NCBI GenBank assembly: GCA_016872515.1
Contig: VGZR01000001.1
Span: 16,475 to 80,474 of the forward strand
Direction of reading: 5' to 3'
Source of the DNA: SAR202 cluster bacterium
Lineage (GTDB): Bacteria > Chloroflexota > Dehalococcoidia > Lucifugimonadales > VGZR01
Length of the DNA: 64,000 bases
Shown: positions 8,111 to 17,422 of the stretch, piece by piece
Numbering within the stretch: the first letter of the stretch is position 1
Layout of the letters: each line of letters begins with the position of its first letter
Made by a program: the position numbers and the translations under genes
Notes under the pieces: generated by a model
Told to the model about the DNA's origin: nothing
The model's database searches: none
Seen by the model: only the letters and a program-made list of their open reading frames with translations

Positions 8111-9484
8111 CTAGAACGACGCGCGAATGGGCTTACCTGGTGAGAGGCCTTGCTGCAGTTTGTCGTCGCGGACGACGGAGACGCCTGCGACGAGGACGTG
8201 GCGGAAGCCGGCGGAGGGCAGCGTGGGCTGCTGATAGGTGGCCCGGTCCGTCACGGTCTTGGGGTCGAAGGCGACGAGGTCGGCGTCGGCGCCGACGCGG
8301 ATGCGGCCCTTGTTCTTCATGGCGGGCACACGCTTCTCCAGGCGCATTGCAGGAAGCAGCGCAGACTTGCGGATGGCGTCCATTAGGGTGAGGCTTTTCG
8401 ATTCGCGGGCGAAGTGGCCGAGGACACGGGCGTAGGAGCCCGCGGTGCGCGGGTGGCCGACCCCGCCGCGCAGGTAGCCGTCGGTAGCGATGGCGGTGAG
8501 TGGGCTGATGACGGCGGCGTGCATGGCGGGGTCGGGGATGAAGTACACGACGACCATGCCACACTGCTTGCGGTAGCGGGCGAAGCTCTCGGCGGTGAGG
8601 CGCTCGCCCGTCGCGGGCCAGAGCAGGTCGCCGTAGTCAACGCCCAGTTTCTTCTGCCAGCCCTCATCGAAGATGGCGGACTCGATGCCGCTCATGCCCG
8701 CTGTGTACGGATAGCATTCGGTGGTGACATCCATCCCCCGCTTGCGGGCCTCACCGACGGTCTGGAGCAGGCGCCCGGTGGCCGCCAGGCCGGAGCTGGA
8801 GATATGGACGACATGGAGCGGGGCGCCGGTGATGGCCGCAGCGGCGATGACCTCCTCCACGCCCTCGACCGCACCGATAGGCTCGGCGTGTCCCATGCCG
8901 CGGACGTGGACGTGGCACGACGCGCCGAAGCGGGCGGCGATGCGGAATGCCTCCAGCACTTCCCAGCCGGATGCAGCGGGTGTGTACTGGAGGCCGAAGC
9001 CGACGGCAGGGGCGCCGCGCTCGAGGCCGCGCTTCAGGGTGCGGAGGATTTCGGCGACCTCGCCGTCGGTGGCGCGGCGGTGAGCCGCGTCGCCCATCGG
9101 CAGAAACGTACCGGGGTCGCGGAGGACCTTCATACGGGTCGGGATGTGGCCCGCGCTGGCGCCGTAGTTGATGAGTGAGCGGCCCTGGCGCGAGGCGTAC
9201 CAGGCGTCCACGTCGGCGGTGCCAACCTCTAACTCGAGCGCGGTGGTGACGCCGTCCTGTGCCTGGATGCGGTAGTTCTCGTCGTCCTGGCCGTGGGAGT
9301 GCATGTCTATGAAGCCGGGCGCGACGACGAGGCCGGAGGCATCCAACTCCTCCTTGCCGCGCATCGCCTTCTCAGACATGGCCTGCACCGAGCCGCCGGA
9401 GACGCCGATATTCATTACGGCATCGAGGCCGGATTCGGGGTCCATCACGCGTCCGTTCTTCAGGACGAGCTCGTAGGTCGTCAT
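8111..9484 (-). CDS. N-acyl-D-amino-acid deacylase-like amidohydrolase
   Basis: MTTYELVLKNGRVMDPESGLDAVMNIGVSGG...VVAPGFIDMHSHGQD...HVVHISSSGL...TTECYPYTAGMSGIES...KGRIRVGADADLVAFDPKTVTDRATYQQP: D-aminoacylase-like. Confidence 0.88.
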   Translation of the reverse strand: MTTYELVLKNGRVMDPESGLDAVMNIGVSGGSVQAMSEKAMRGKEELDASGLVVAPGFIDMHSHGQDDENYRIQAQDGVTTALELEVGTADVDAWYASRQGRSLINYGASAGHIPTRMKVLRDPGTFLPMGDAAHRRATDGEVAEILRTLKRGLERGAPAVGFGLQYTPAASGWEVLEAFRIAARFGASCHVHVRGMGHAEPIGAVEGVEEVIAAAAITGAPLHVVHISSSGLAATGRLLQTVGEARKRGMDVTTECYPYTAGMSGIESAIFDEGWQKKLGVDYGDLLWPATGERLTAESFARYRKQCGMVVVYFIPDPAMHAAVISPLTAIATDGYLRGGVGHPRTAGSYARVLGHFARESKSLTLMDAIRKSALLPAMRLEKRVPAMKNKGRIRVGADADLVAFDPKTVTDRATYQQPTLPSAGFRHVLVAGVSVVRDDKLQQGLSPGKPIRASF

Positions 9485-9501
9485 TACGTCATCACCTGGT
9501 A

Positions 9502-10920
9502 TCAAGCGTCCGGGGTTGTGCCCGGCGGGTGTCGCAGGTGCCAGTCGGTGAGGCCCTGGTAGGCGCGCGCGACAGCCAGGATACGGTTCTCGTCGTAGGC
9601 GCGGCCCATGAACTGGATGCCGGTGGGTAGCCTACGGTCACCGAAGCCGTTGGGGACGGAGATGGATGGCAGGCCTGCGAGGTTGCCCAATGCGCCAATG
9701 ATGTCGCGGGCCTTGCCGGAAAAGGCGTAGTTGAACTCACGGTCTATGGTCGGCGCGACGGTCTGGTAGGACGGCCCGACGACCGCGTCGTACTTCGCCA
9801 GGATGGCGTCAACCTGGCGACACATCAGGCGGCGGATACGCATGGCGCGGATGTAGTCGCTGGCTGGGATGGCATAGCGGGCATATAGGCCGCGTCGGCT
9901 GGACTCGGCGGTCAGCTGTGGGCCGAGGCCGGCATCGGTGAACTCCTGATAGGCATCGGCGGACTCGGCCGAGATGATAGTTCGGGCGACGGCCTCGTAG
10001 GGCATATCGGGCACGGCGACCTCTTCGACGGTGGCGGCGCGCTCGCGCTCCAGCAGGGCCAGGACCGCCTCGACATTGGCCTTCACTGCAGGCTCGACGC
10101 CCTCGGTGGAGCCTTGCAGCAAGGCCAGCTTGAAGCGGCGCTTGCGCCTGTCTCGGGCGTCGTATTTGAAGGGCGGCGCGGTGGTCGTCTCGTCGTCGGG
10201 GTCGTTGCCCGCGATAGCCTCGAGGACGAGGCCGCAGTCGTCGGCGGTGCTTGCAAAGGGGCCGATCTTGTCCATCGTCCAAGAGGCTTCCATGGCACCG
10301 TGGCGGCTGACGCGGCCAAAGGTGGGCCGCAGTCCCGCGACGCCGCAGTGGTTGGCGGGCCACATGATAGAGCCCCACGTCTCGGTGCCTAGGGCGAAGG
10401 GGACGAGACCCGCCGAGACAGCCGAGCCCGAGCCGCTGGAGGATCCACCGCTCCAACCCTCGAGGTTCCAGGGTGAGATGCCGGGGCCGGTGAAAGAGGC
10501 GTTAGGGTGGCGGTACCCTGCGCCGCCCGCCAGCTCGACCATTGCCAGCTTGGCGGCCAGGACTGCCCCCGCAGCCTCCAGCTTCTTCACCACGGTGGCG
10601 TCGTAGTCGAAGACCTGGTCGCGATACGGCGCAGTGCCCCACGTCGTGCGGATGCCGCCAGAGGTGGCGAGGAGATCCTTGGCGCCGTAGGGGATCCCGT
10701 GCAGTACGCCTCGATACTTGCCACGGACGATTTCCTTCTCGGCAGCGCGAGCTTGGGCGAGGGCCTTCTCGCGGGTGATGGTGACGACAGCGTTGTATTT
10801 CGAGCCGAGGCGTTCGAGACGGCGGAGGGCGAATTCTGTCAACTCCACCGGGGAGACTTGTTTGGTGCGCACCATCTCGCCGAGGTGGCGGATGGGAGTG
10901 AAGGCGGCAAGACTAGCCAT
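9502..10920 (-). CDS. Amidase signature family protein
   Basis: GVLHGIPYGAKDLLATSGGIRTTWGT...ISPWNLEGWSGGSSSGSGSAVSAGLVPFALGTETWGSI...CGVAGLRPTFGRVSRHG: Ser-cisSer-Lys amidase signature. Confidence 0.95.
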   Translation of the reverse strand: MASLAAFTPIRHLGEMVRTKQVSPVELTEFALRRLERLGSKYNAVVTITREKALAQARAAEKEIVRGKYRGVLHGIPYGAKDLLATSGGIRTTWGTAPYRDQVFDYDATVVKKLEAAGAVLAAKLAMVELAGGAGYRHPNASFTGPGISPWNLEGWSGGSSSGSGSAVSAGLVPFALGTETWGSIMWPANHCGVAGLRPTFGRVSRHGAMEASWTMDKIGPFASTADDCGLVLEAIAGNDPDDETTTAPPFKYDARDRRKRRFKLALLQGSTEGVEPAVKANVEAVLALLERERAATVEEVAVPDMPYEAVARTIISAESADAYQEFTDAGLGPQLTAESSRRGLYARYAIPASDYIRAMRIRRLMCRQVDAILAKYDAVVGPSYQTVAPTIDREFNYAFSGKARDIIGALGNLAGLPSISVPNGFGDRRLPTGIQFMGRAYDENRILAVARAYQGLTDWHLRHPPGTTPDA

Positions 10921-10925
10921 ATACC

Positions 10926-11135
10926 CTACCTCTTGGCCCGGTACGGCCGGAAGCCGATGGCCGGCGAGTCGGTCTCGCTCAGCTTGACGGCCTTCATCTC
11001 CTCGGATGTGCAGAGCGCAAGCTCGACCTGGCTGCGCACTTCCTCAAGCTGTTCGGGCTTCAGGAGGTGGCCATAGCGGTTCTTAATCATCTGGAAGAGC
11101 AGTTCCGATTCCGATCTTTGCGCAGGTTTACTCAT
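10926..11135 (-). CDS. Small GatC/DUF4089-like putative amidase accessory protein
   Basis: MSKPAQRSESELLFQMIKNRYGHLLKPEQLEEVRSQVELALCTSEEMKAVKLSETDSPAIGFRPYRAKR, immediately upstream of the amidase; (D/E)xP(A)xxFRP tail resembles GatC/AtzG-like partners. ATG at 11135 preferred over the longer ORF start. Confidence 0.6.
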   Translation of the reverse strand: MSKPAQRSESELLFQMIKNRYGHLLKPEQLEEVRSQVELALCTSEEMKAVKLSETDSPAIGFRPYRAKR

Positions 11136-11149
11136 GATTCCCTCCAGTC

Positions 11150-11740
11150 CTACGCCAGGCAGATGAGCCGGGCGGCTTTGATGACCCAAACAGGGATTGG
11201 GCCGAGAAGGTCGCGGAGCTTAAGCACCAGGATGCCGACGATGATGCCGATGGCGGCTGCGGCGAGAACGTCGGAGGGGTAGTGGACGCCTGAATAGACG
11301 CGGGCGAAGCCCCAGGCGAAAGCGGCTAACAGCAGGCTGATCCCGACAGGGCGGTTGACGCTCCACACCACGGTTGCGAGCCCGAAGGCGGCTGCTACGG
11401 AGTTAGCCGGGAAGGATGAGTCGGTGGGCTGGTAGAACAGGAGGGTCAGGTCGTGGTCCACGAAGGGGCGTGGCCGAAAGTACACGGAGTTGATGACGAA
11501 GACGGCCAGGCTTGAAAGGCCCAGGGCGGTCAGGGCGGCGAACACACCTATCTGTTGCTTCATGCGGGTTGCGCGGTCAGGGGCCGAGAACCACAGCGCC
11601 AGGACGGTGAGTGCCATGCCGACCGGCACCAGGTAGTCGCTGACGAGCAACTCCATTGCGCGGTCAAGCGGCGGGAAACGGCCTACCTGGCCGTTCAGCC
11701 AAAGAAGTACTGCTTCATCCGGGTTGGCCAATTTCGCCAC
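11150..11740 (-). CDS. PAP2-family phosphatase (undecaprenyl-diphosphatase-like)
   Basis: YFRPRPFVD, PTDSSFPANSVAAAFGLA, GFARVYSGVHYPSDVLAAAAIG: the three PAP2 motifs. Confidence 0.92.
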   Translation of the reverse strand: MAKLANPDEAVLLWLNGQVGRFPPLDRAMELLVSDYLVPVGMALTVLALWFSAPDRATRMKQQIGVFAALTALGLSSLAVFVINSVYFRPRPFVDHDLTLLFYQPTDSSFPANSVAAAFGLATVVWSVNRPVGISLLLAAFAWGFARVYSGVHYPSDVLAAAAIGIIVGILVLKLRDLLGPIPVWVIKAARLICLA

Positions 11741-12138
11741 CAGAAAACCAGAATAACCTTGAGGGCCGAATAGTAGCTGGTCTTGCGGAGGGCGTCGAAC
11801 CCCTCGTCCGGCGGCGCCTCGCCGTCGCGCATCCGCCGGTTCACAAGTGAGGACGCCGCTAGGGTGACGGCGACCGCGGCGAGGGAGCCGTAGCAGAAGA
11901 GGATGCCCTGGTAGTTCGCGTCGAGGCCGCCTTTGTAGTCATTGATGTTGCGCGGCTCGTCAGCGAAGAACCAGATGAACACGGCTGTGATTGCGAGACC
12001 GCCGAGGGCCCGGGTGACAAGCGTGTGCTTGACGAACAGCAAGCCGTGCAGGCCGCCGAAGGTGGCGGCTATCTGGATGGCTGCCAGAGAAGAGACGAAG
12101 ACTAGGAGGAGGTAGTCAAACGCGAACTGGGACATCAA
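11695..12138 (-). CDS. Hypothetical membrane protein
   Basis: Several hydrophobic segments; overlaps the PAP2 gene start by 46 bp on the same strand. Confidence 0.55.
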   Translation of the reverse strand: MMSQFAFDYLLLVFVSSLAAIQIAATFGGLHGLLFVKHTLVTRALGGLAITAVFIWFFADEPRNINDYKGGLDANYQGILFCYGSLAAVAVTLAASSLVNRRMRDGEAPPDEGFDALRKTSYYSALKVILVFWWRNWPTRMKQYFFG

Positions 12139-12171
12139 TCCGCCGCCGACCGCTCGGAGAGCCGCGCGGCC

Positions 12172-13104
12172 CTACCAGGTCTCCAAGCCGACGGGGCTGC
12201 ACCAGTTGAGGTACTTAGGGTTGTCGCCGCGTACCGCACCCATGTAGATGTCCTGGAGCTTCTTGGTGGTCGGGCCGACGTTGCCGCTGGCGATGGGCCG
12301 GTGGTCTATGTGGCCCACCGGCGTGATGTGGGCGGCAGTGCCGGTGAGGAAGACCTCGTCGGCCAAGTAGAGTTCGCTGCGGCGGATGTGGCGCTCCATC
12401 ACCTTCAGCTTCAGTTCCTTCTCGGCAAGCTGAAAGACCGAGTCGCGGGTGATGCCAGTGAGATTGTTGTCGCCGACGTTTGGGGTGTAGAGCACACCGC
12501 CGGAGACCATGAACACGTTCTCGCCGGAGCCTTCGGAGACGCTGCCGTCCTGGTTGAGCATGATGGCCTCGTCGTAGCCGCCAAGGATGGCCTCGGTCTT
12601 GGCCAGGATGCTGTTGACGTAGTGGCCCGCAATCTTGACCCGTGGCGGGATGATCGTGTCGTCTATGCGGCGCCAGGAAGATGTGCAGCACTTGATGGCC
12701 CCGTCGGTACTCAGGTAAGCGCCGAAGGGGACGACGATGAGAGCGAAGTCGCTGTCCAGCTCGTGCAGCTTGAGGTTGGCGACACGCTCTGCGCTTTTGT
12801 AGGCCAGCGGGCGGATGTACACATCCTGGCGATAGCCACAACTACGCACGAGGTCTTCGGTGATGCGGCACAGGTCGTCCACCGAATAGGGAATCTTGAG
12901 CATCATGATGCGGCAGCCTTGGTGGAGCCGCTCGTAGTGCTCCCGCATGCGGAAGATGAACATCTTCGACTGCTGCTCGTTCCAGTTGCCGCGGATGCCC
13001 TCGAAGACGGCAGTCCCGTAGTGGAGGGCGTGTGTCATGATGTTGACGTTCGCTTCCTCGAGCGGAACCATGCGTCCACGGAAGAAGGACAGCGCCTTGG
13101 GCAT
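12172..13104 (-). CDS. ilvE: Branched-chain amino acid aminotransferase
   Basis: MPKALSFFRGRMVPLEEANVNIMTHALHYGTAVFEGIRGNW...YVNSILAKTEAILGGYDEAIMLNQDGSVSEGSGENVFMV...GITRDSVFQLAEKEL. Confidence 0.95.
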   Translation of the reverse strand: MPKALSFFRGRMVPLEEANVNIMTHALHYGTAVFEGIRGNWNEQQSKMFIFRMREHYERLHQGCRIMMLKIPYSVDDLCRITEDLVRSCGYRQDVYIRPLAYKSAERVANLKLHELDSDFALIVVPFGAYLSTDGAIKCCTSSWRRIDDTIIPPRVKIAGHYVNSILAKTEAILGGYDEAIMLNQDGSVSEGSGENVFMVSGGVLYTPNVGDNNLTGITRDSVFQLAEKELKLKVMERHIRRSELYLADEVFLTGTAAHITPVGHIDHRPIASGNVGPTTKKLQDIYMGAVRGDNPKYLNWCSPVGLETW

Positions 13105-13178
13105 CAGGGTTCTCCTTTGGCTATCGAAGGGTGAGGGCCATTATACGGAAGGCCAATCTACGAACACAACTTTGCCAA

Positions 13179-13628
13179 CTACGCCTTCGCCTCTTCGGCC
13201 TTGGCGATGCCGTAGTAGGGGCTGTGGTCAAGGAGACGCTGCACGACGGCCGCCGACACCTCGCGGGGGTAGGCGCTCATTGCCCAGCGCTCGGAGAGGG
13301 CACGGCCCAACTCGACGGCGTTCATCGGCTCGTTGCCGCCTGCGAGAAGGAGCCTGAAGGCGGCCTCCTTCAACGGCGTGTCGAGGAGGAGGTAGTCGGG
13401 CGTGGCCGCGCAGTGCTCCACGATCTGCTGCATCACGTCCTCCGGGTCCTTGGCCAGGACATCCAGGGGCGTGTCGCCCTGCTGGCACGCATAGCAACGG
13501 CGGTCAGCGATGAACAGCGACATAGATTGCGAGTCCGGTGAACTCTCCAGGTTGATGTGGTAACGAGGCGAGTTCTGCTCCTCGGCCACGGGCTGGGCTT
13601 GAGCTTTCTTGCTTGAGCTTCTCGGCAT
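13179..13628 (-). CDS. Hypothetical protein
   Basis: 149-aa ORF immediately downstream of moeA; contains CYACQQGDTPLDVL; no confident family. Confidence 0.6.
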   Translation of the reverse strand: MPRSSSKKAQAQPVAEEQNSPRYHINLESSPDSQSMSLFIADRRCYACQQGDTPLDVLAKDPEDVMQQIVEHCAATPDYLLLDTPLKEAAFRLLLAGGNEPMNAVELGRALSERWAMSAYPREVSAAVVQRLLDHSPYYGIAKAEEAKA

Positions 13629-13633
13629 GGCTT

Positions 13634-14956
13634 TCAGAACACCTCCGCTGGCCAGTCCAGCATCTGAACTTTGACGATCTCGCCCGCCTTCTTGACGGGC
13701 AGGTCTTCAGGGCAGATGGCTAGGCCGTTGGCCCGGGCCATGGACGTGAGTAGGTTGGAGCTTTGGTGGCCGGTCAGGCGGGCGTGGTAGGCGCCGTCCC
13801 GCTTGGTGACGACGACACGGGCATAGACGCGGCGGCCGTCTGCGTTGTGGATGGGGTCTTCGAGGACCGCCTCGATGGTGGGGTATTGGAGCAGCTTGAG
13901 GCCGAGCATCTTGCGGATGGCCGGGCCGCCGAACTGCTCGAAGGCGACGAGTGCGCTGACGGGGTTGCCCGGCAGGCCGAGGTGGGGCACCTGGCGGCCT
14001 TGCGGCCCGCGCAGAACGCCGAAGGCGAGCGGCTTGGCGGGGCGCATCCGCACCGACCACAGCTCAATCTTACCGCGCTGGGCCAGCACGTCTTTGACGA
14101 TATCGTAGTCGCCCTTGGAGACGCCTGCGGTCGTGATGAGCATGTCGGCGTCCAGCCCCTCCCCAATCTTCTGCTGGAGCGACTCCAGATTGTCGCGGGC
14201 GATGCCGAGGAGCTTGGGGACACCTCCAGCACGTTGGACGGCGGAGGCGATGCTGAAACTGTTGATGTTGTAGATACTGCCTGGAGGGCATGACTCACCC
14301 GGCTGCACCAGTTCGTCGCCGGTAGCAAGGATGGATACGATAGGACGACGAAAGACGTTGACCCTGGCGAAGCCCATGGAGGCGAGGACGCCAACCTCGG
14401 CGGCGCGCAGGGGTACGCCTGCCTCGAGGACGCGCTCGCCTTTGGCAACGTCCTGTCCGGCGGGCCGCACAGCGTTGCCTGTCTCCACCGCCACCCGGAC
14501 GGCGACCTCGTCCATGCGTACCTTGCCGTTGCGCTTGCGGTCGGTCTCGTCGGTGTCCTCAAAGCCCACGATAGCATCGGCGCCTGGTGGCACCGGCGCG
14601 CCGGTCATGATGCGGACGGCTGTGCCTGGGCCAACCTTGTCGCGGGGCAATTCGCCTGCGGAGACAGAGCCGACTACTTTGAGGACGACAGGCGACGCAG
14701 GTGAGGCGTCCCGGACGCTGGACGCCTGAACCGCATAGCCGTCCAGGGCGGAGTTTGCCAGAGGCGGGATGTCGAAGGGGCTAACGGCATCGTCGGCCAG
14801 CACTTGCCCCACAGCCTCCAACAGAGGCCGTTCCTCTACCTCCAGCACGTTGAAGAAGGCGAGGATGCGCGCGAACGCCTGCTCGACACTGAGCATTGAC
14901 TCAGGGTGATGGTGGTGCCCGTGCTCCTTCACAGATGCCTCAGATGGTCTCGGCAC
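13634..14956 (-). CDS. moeA: Molybdopterin molybdenumtransferase
   Basis: PPLANSALDGYAVQASS, VRIMTGAPVPPGADAIVGFEDT, VSILATGDELVQPGE, TTAGVSKGDYDIVKDVL, LPGNPVSALVAFEQF: MoeA motifs. Confidence 0.95.
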   Translation of the reverse strand: MPRPSEASVKEHGHHHHPESMLSVEQAFARILAFFNVLEVEERPLLEAVGQVLADDAVSPFDIPPLANSALDGYAVQASSVRDASPASPVVLKVVGSVSAGELPRDKVGPGTAVRIMTGAPVPPGADAIVGFEDTDETDRKRNGKVRMDEVAVRVAVETGNAVRPAGQDVAKGERVLEAGVPLRAAEVGVLASMGFARVNVFRRPIVSILATGDELVQPGESCPPGSIYNINSFSIASAVQRAGGVPKLLGIARDNLESLQQKIGEGLDADMLITTAGVSKGDYDIVKDVLAQRGKIELWSVRMRPAKPLAFGVLRGPQGRQVPHLGLPGNPVSALVAFEQFGGPAIRKMLGLKLLQYPTIEAVLEDPIHNADGRRVYARVVVTKRDGAYHARLTGHQSSNLLTSMARANGLAICPEDLPVKKAGEIVKVQMLDWPAEVF

Positions 14957-14958
14957 TA

Positions 14959-17400
14959 TCAGACTCTCATCTCTGCGCCGAGTTCGCGCTGGAGCTGACG
15001 GAGGATGTCTTCCAAGGCTCTACTCACCTGCTCGGCGGTCAGCGTGTCCTTTGGGGACTGGAAGACGATCTGGTAGGCGATGGACCTCTTGCCTGCGGCA
15101 ACGCTGCTGCCCACGAAAACATCGAAAGGCGTGATCCGCCGGACCATCTTGTGCCGCTTGATGACCGCCTCGATGCTCTCGGAGGAAACATCGGCGCTCA
15201 CGACGAGGGCGATATCGCGGGCGGACTCGGGGAAGCGGCCGGCGGTAGAGTAGCGCTTCTCTGTCCTGGCGGCCGCTTCCAAGAGCTTTGCCAGGTCTAT
15301 CTCGAAGATTGCCACCGGCGCTCCGGTCAGGTCGAACCGCTCCAAGATTCGGGGGTGGACCTCGCCGACGGCACCAACGGCCTGGTCGCCGCAGAGGATA
15401 CGGGCGGCGCGGCCTGTGAGGAGTGCAGAGTCCTCGGCAGGCTCGTATCTTGTCTCAACGCCGAGACCGGAAAGAAGCGATTCCAAGACGCCCTTGGCAT
15501 CGAAGAAGCTCATGTCTTGCCCGGCCTGCTCTTTGGCGAGCCAGGAAAGGGGGAAGCGGCGTCCGGCGAATGCGGCAATGAGCGTCTCGCGCTCGTCGGG
15601 GAGGGTGGCCTTGTGGCCAGCCTGACGGGGTAGGTAGGCCCTCCCGATCTCGAAGAGGCGCAGGCCGTCGCGGGGGGACGTGCGCCAGTTCGCGGCCAGG
15701 GTCTCGAACATGCTGCCGCGTAGGTTGGGACGGAGGTACTGGAACTGGGCGGACATGGGGTTGGCGATGGCCAGCGGCTGTATATCGTTGCCGAATACCT
15801 CGGCCCGCTCCAGTGTCTCGTGGCTGGTGAGGGAGTAGGAGATGGCTTCGTGCATCCCAGCGGCTGCTAGGAGGTCGCGGGCCTTCTGCTTCAGGTCCCA
15901 CATCGGCTGCGGCACATGGTGCGGGATGTGCCCAGAAAGGGACGTGGTGGGCATCTCGTCGTAGCCGATGATGCGGGCGATTTCCTCGACCAGGTCGTCT
16001 TCGATAGCGATGTCGGAGCGCCAAAAGGGGGCCTCCAGCACGAGGTCGTCGCCATGGCCCTCGGCCTTCGTGGGGGTGAACCCGAGGGAGACCAGCACGC
16101 TCTGCACCTTGCTCATGGACAGGTCGGCGCCGAGCACCTGCTTCACCCGGCAGCGTGTGAGACGCACCACGGGCGGCGGGTTGCGCCGTGGCTGGAGGTC
16201 AACGATGCCCTTAGCAGCCTTGCCTCCAGCGACCTGGAGGATGAGCTGTGTGGCCCGGCGGAGGGCCAGCGGGGCCAGCTCGGCGCGGATGGCGCGCTCG
16301 AAGCGGTACGCGGCGCCTGTGCTGAGCTTGAGCGCGGCCGAAGTGCGCCGGGTGTTGATGGGCTCGAAGTTGGCCGACTCGAGAAGGATCGCCGTGGTGT
16401 ACCCGGACACCTCGGTGTTGGCCCCGCCCATGACGCCGGCGAGGCCGACGGCGTCATGGGCGTCGGCGATGACCAGCATGGGCGGTGAGAGTTTGCGGGT
16501 CGCGCCGTCCAGGGTCACCAATTCCTCGCCTGGGCGGGCTTGACGGACGATGATGTGCCTCTCTTTGACCTTATCGAAGTCGAAGGCGTGGAGCGGCTGG
16601 TTGTACTCCAGCATGACGTAGTTGGTGACGTCCACGACGTTGTTGATGGGCCGCTGGCCGGACTTGGCCAAGGCATCCTGGAGCCACTTCGGCGACGGGC
16701 CGACCTTGACGCCGGTGATGAGGCTGGCGGTGTAGCGATGACACAGGTCGGGGTCGGCGATCTCGATGGCGACATGCTTTACGATGGGGTCGCCGTCCTC
16801 GGGGTAGGAGAGGTCAGGCTCGGTCACCTTCTGTCCGGTGAGGGCGGCCACCTCATGGGCGATACCCAGGACGCAGAGGCAGTCGGGCCGGTTGGGCGTG
16901 GTCTCGATCTCGAAGATGATGTCGCCCAGGTAGTCCGCCGCCGGTGCACCGATGGGCGCGTCGTCAGGCAGGACGACGATGCCCTCCTGGTCTTGGCCCA
17001 GGTCGAGTTCGAGGGCTGAGCAGACCATGCCAACGGAGCGGACGCCGCGGATGTTGGCGGGACGCAACGGCTCGACGCGGCTGGAGTGGGTGTTGAAGAG
17101 ACGCGCACCCTCCTTGGCGAAGATGATTTTCTGGCCTGCCGCGACGTTGGGCGCGCCGCAGACGACGGTGACCTGCTCTCCCTTGCCCAGGTCAACGGTA
17201 GGTAACCTCAGGCGGTCGGCGTTGGGGTGGGGCTCCACCTTCAGCACGTGGCCGACTAGGACCTTGTCTCGCTCCCACTGGGTACCCTGCTCATGGACGG
17301 CCGTTACCTCGACGCCGGCCATCGTCAGCCGGTGCGCTAGCTCGCGTGGCGGCAGCGTGATGGGCACGTACTTTTTCAGCCAGGATAACGGGACTTGCAT
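14959..17400 (-). CDS. pheT: Phenylalanyl-tRNA synthetase beta subunit
   Basis: MQVPLSWLKKYVPITLPPRELAHRLTMAGVEV...VVCGAPNVAAGQ...EIETTPNRPDCLCVLGIAHEVAALTG...VDVTNYVMLEYNQPLHAFDFDKV. Confidence 0.97.
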   Translation of the reverse strand: MQVPLSWLKKYVPITLPPRELAHRLTMAGVEVTAVHEQGTQWERDKVLVGHVLKVEPHPNADRLRLPTVDLGKGEQVTVVCGAPNVAAGQKIIFAKEGARLFNTHSSRVEPLRPANIRGVRSVGMVCSALELDLGQDQEGIVVLPDDAPIGAPAADYLGDIIFEIETTPNRPDCLCVLGIAHEVAALTGQKVTEPDLSYPEDGDPIVKHVAIEIADPDLCHRYTASLITGVKVGPSPKWLQDALAKSGQRPINNVVDVTNYVMLEYNQPLHAFDFDKVKERHIIVRQARPGEELVTLDGATRKLSPPMLVIADAHDAVGLAGVMGGANTEVSGYTTAILLESANFEPINTRRTSAALKLSTGAAYRFERAIRAELAPLALRRATQLILQVAGGKAAKGIVDLQPRRNPPPVVRLTRCRVKQVLGADLSMSKVQSVLVSLGFTPTKAEGHGDDLVLEAPFWRSDIAIEDDLVEEIARIIGYDEMPTTSLSGHIPHHVPQPMWDLKQKARDLLAAAGMHEAISYSLTSHETLERAEVFGNDIQPLAIANPMSAQFQYLRPNLRGSMFETLAANWRTSPRDGLRLFEIGRAYLPRQAGHKATLPDERETLIAAFAGRRFPLSWLAKEQAGQDMSFFDAKGVLESLLSGLGVETRYEPAEDSALLTGRAARILCGDQAVGAVGEVHPRILERFDLTGAPVAIFEIDLAKLLEAAARTEKRYSTAGRFPESARDIALVVSADVSSESIEAVIKRHKMVRRITPFDVFVGSSVAAGKRSIAYQIVFQSPKDTLTAEQVSRALEDILRQLQRELGAEMRV

Positions 17401-17422
17401 TCCGCTCCCCTGAGTTGGGCGG

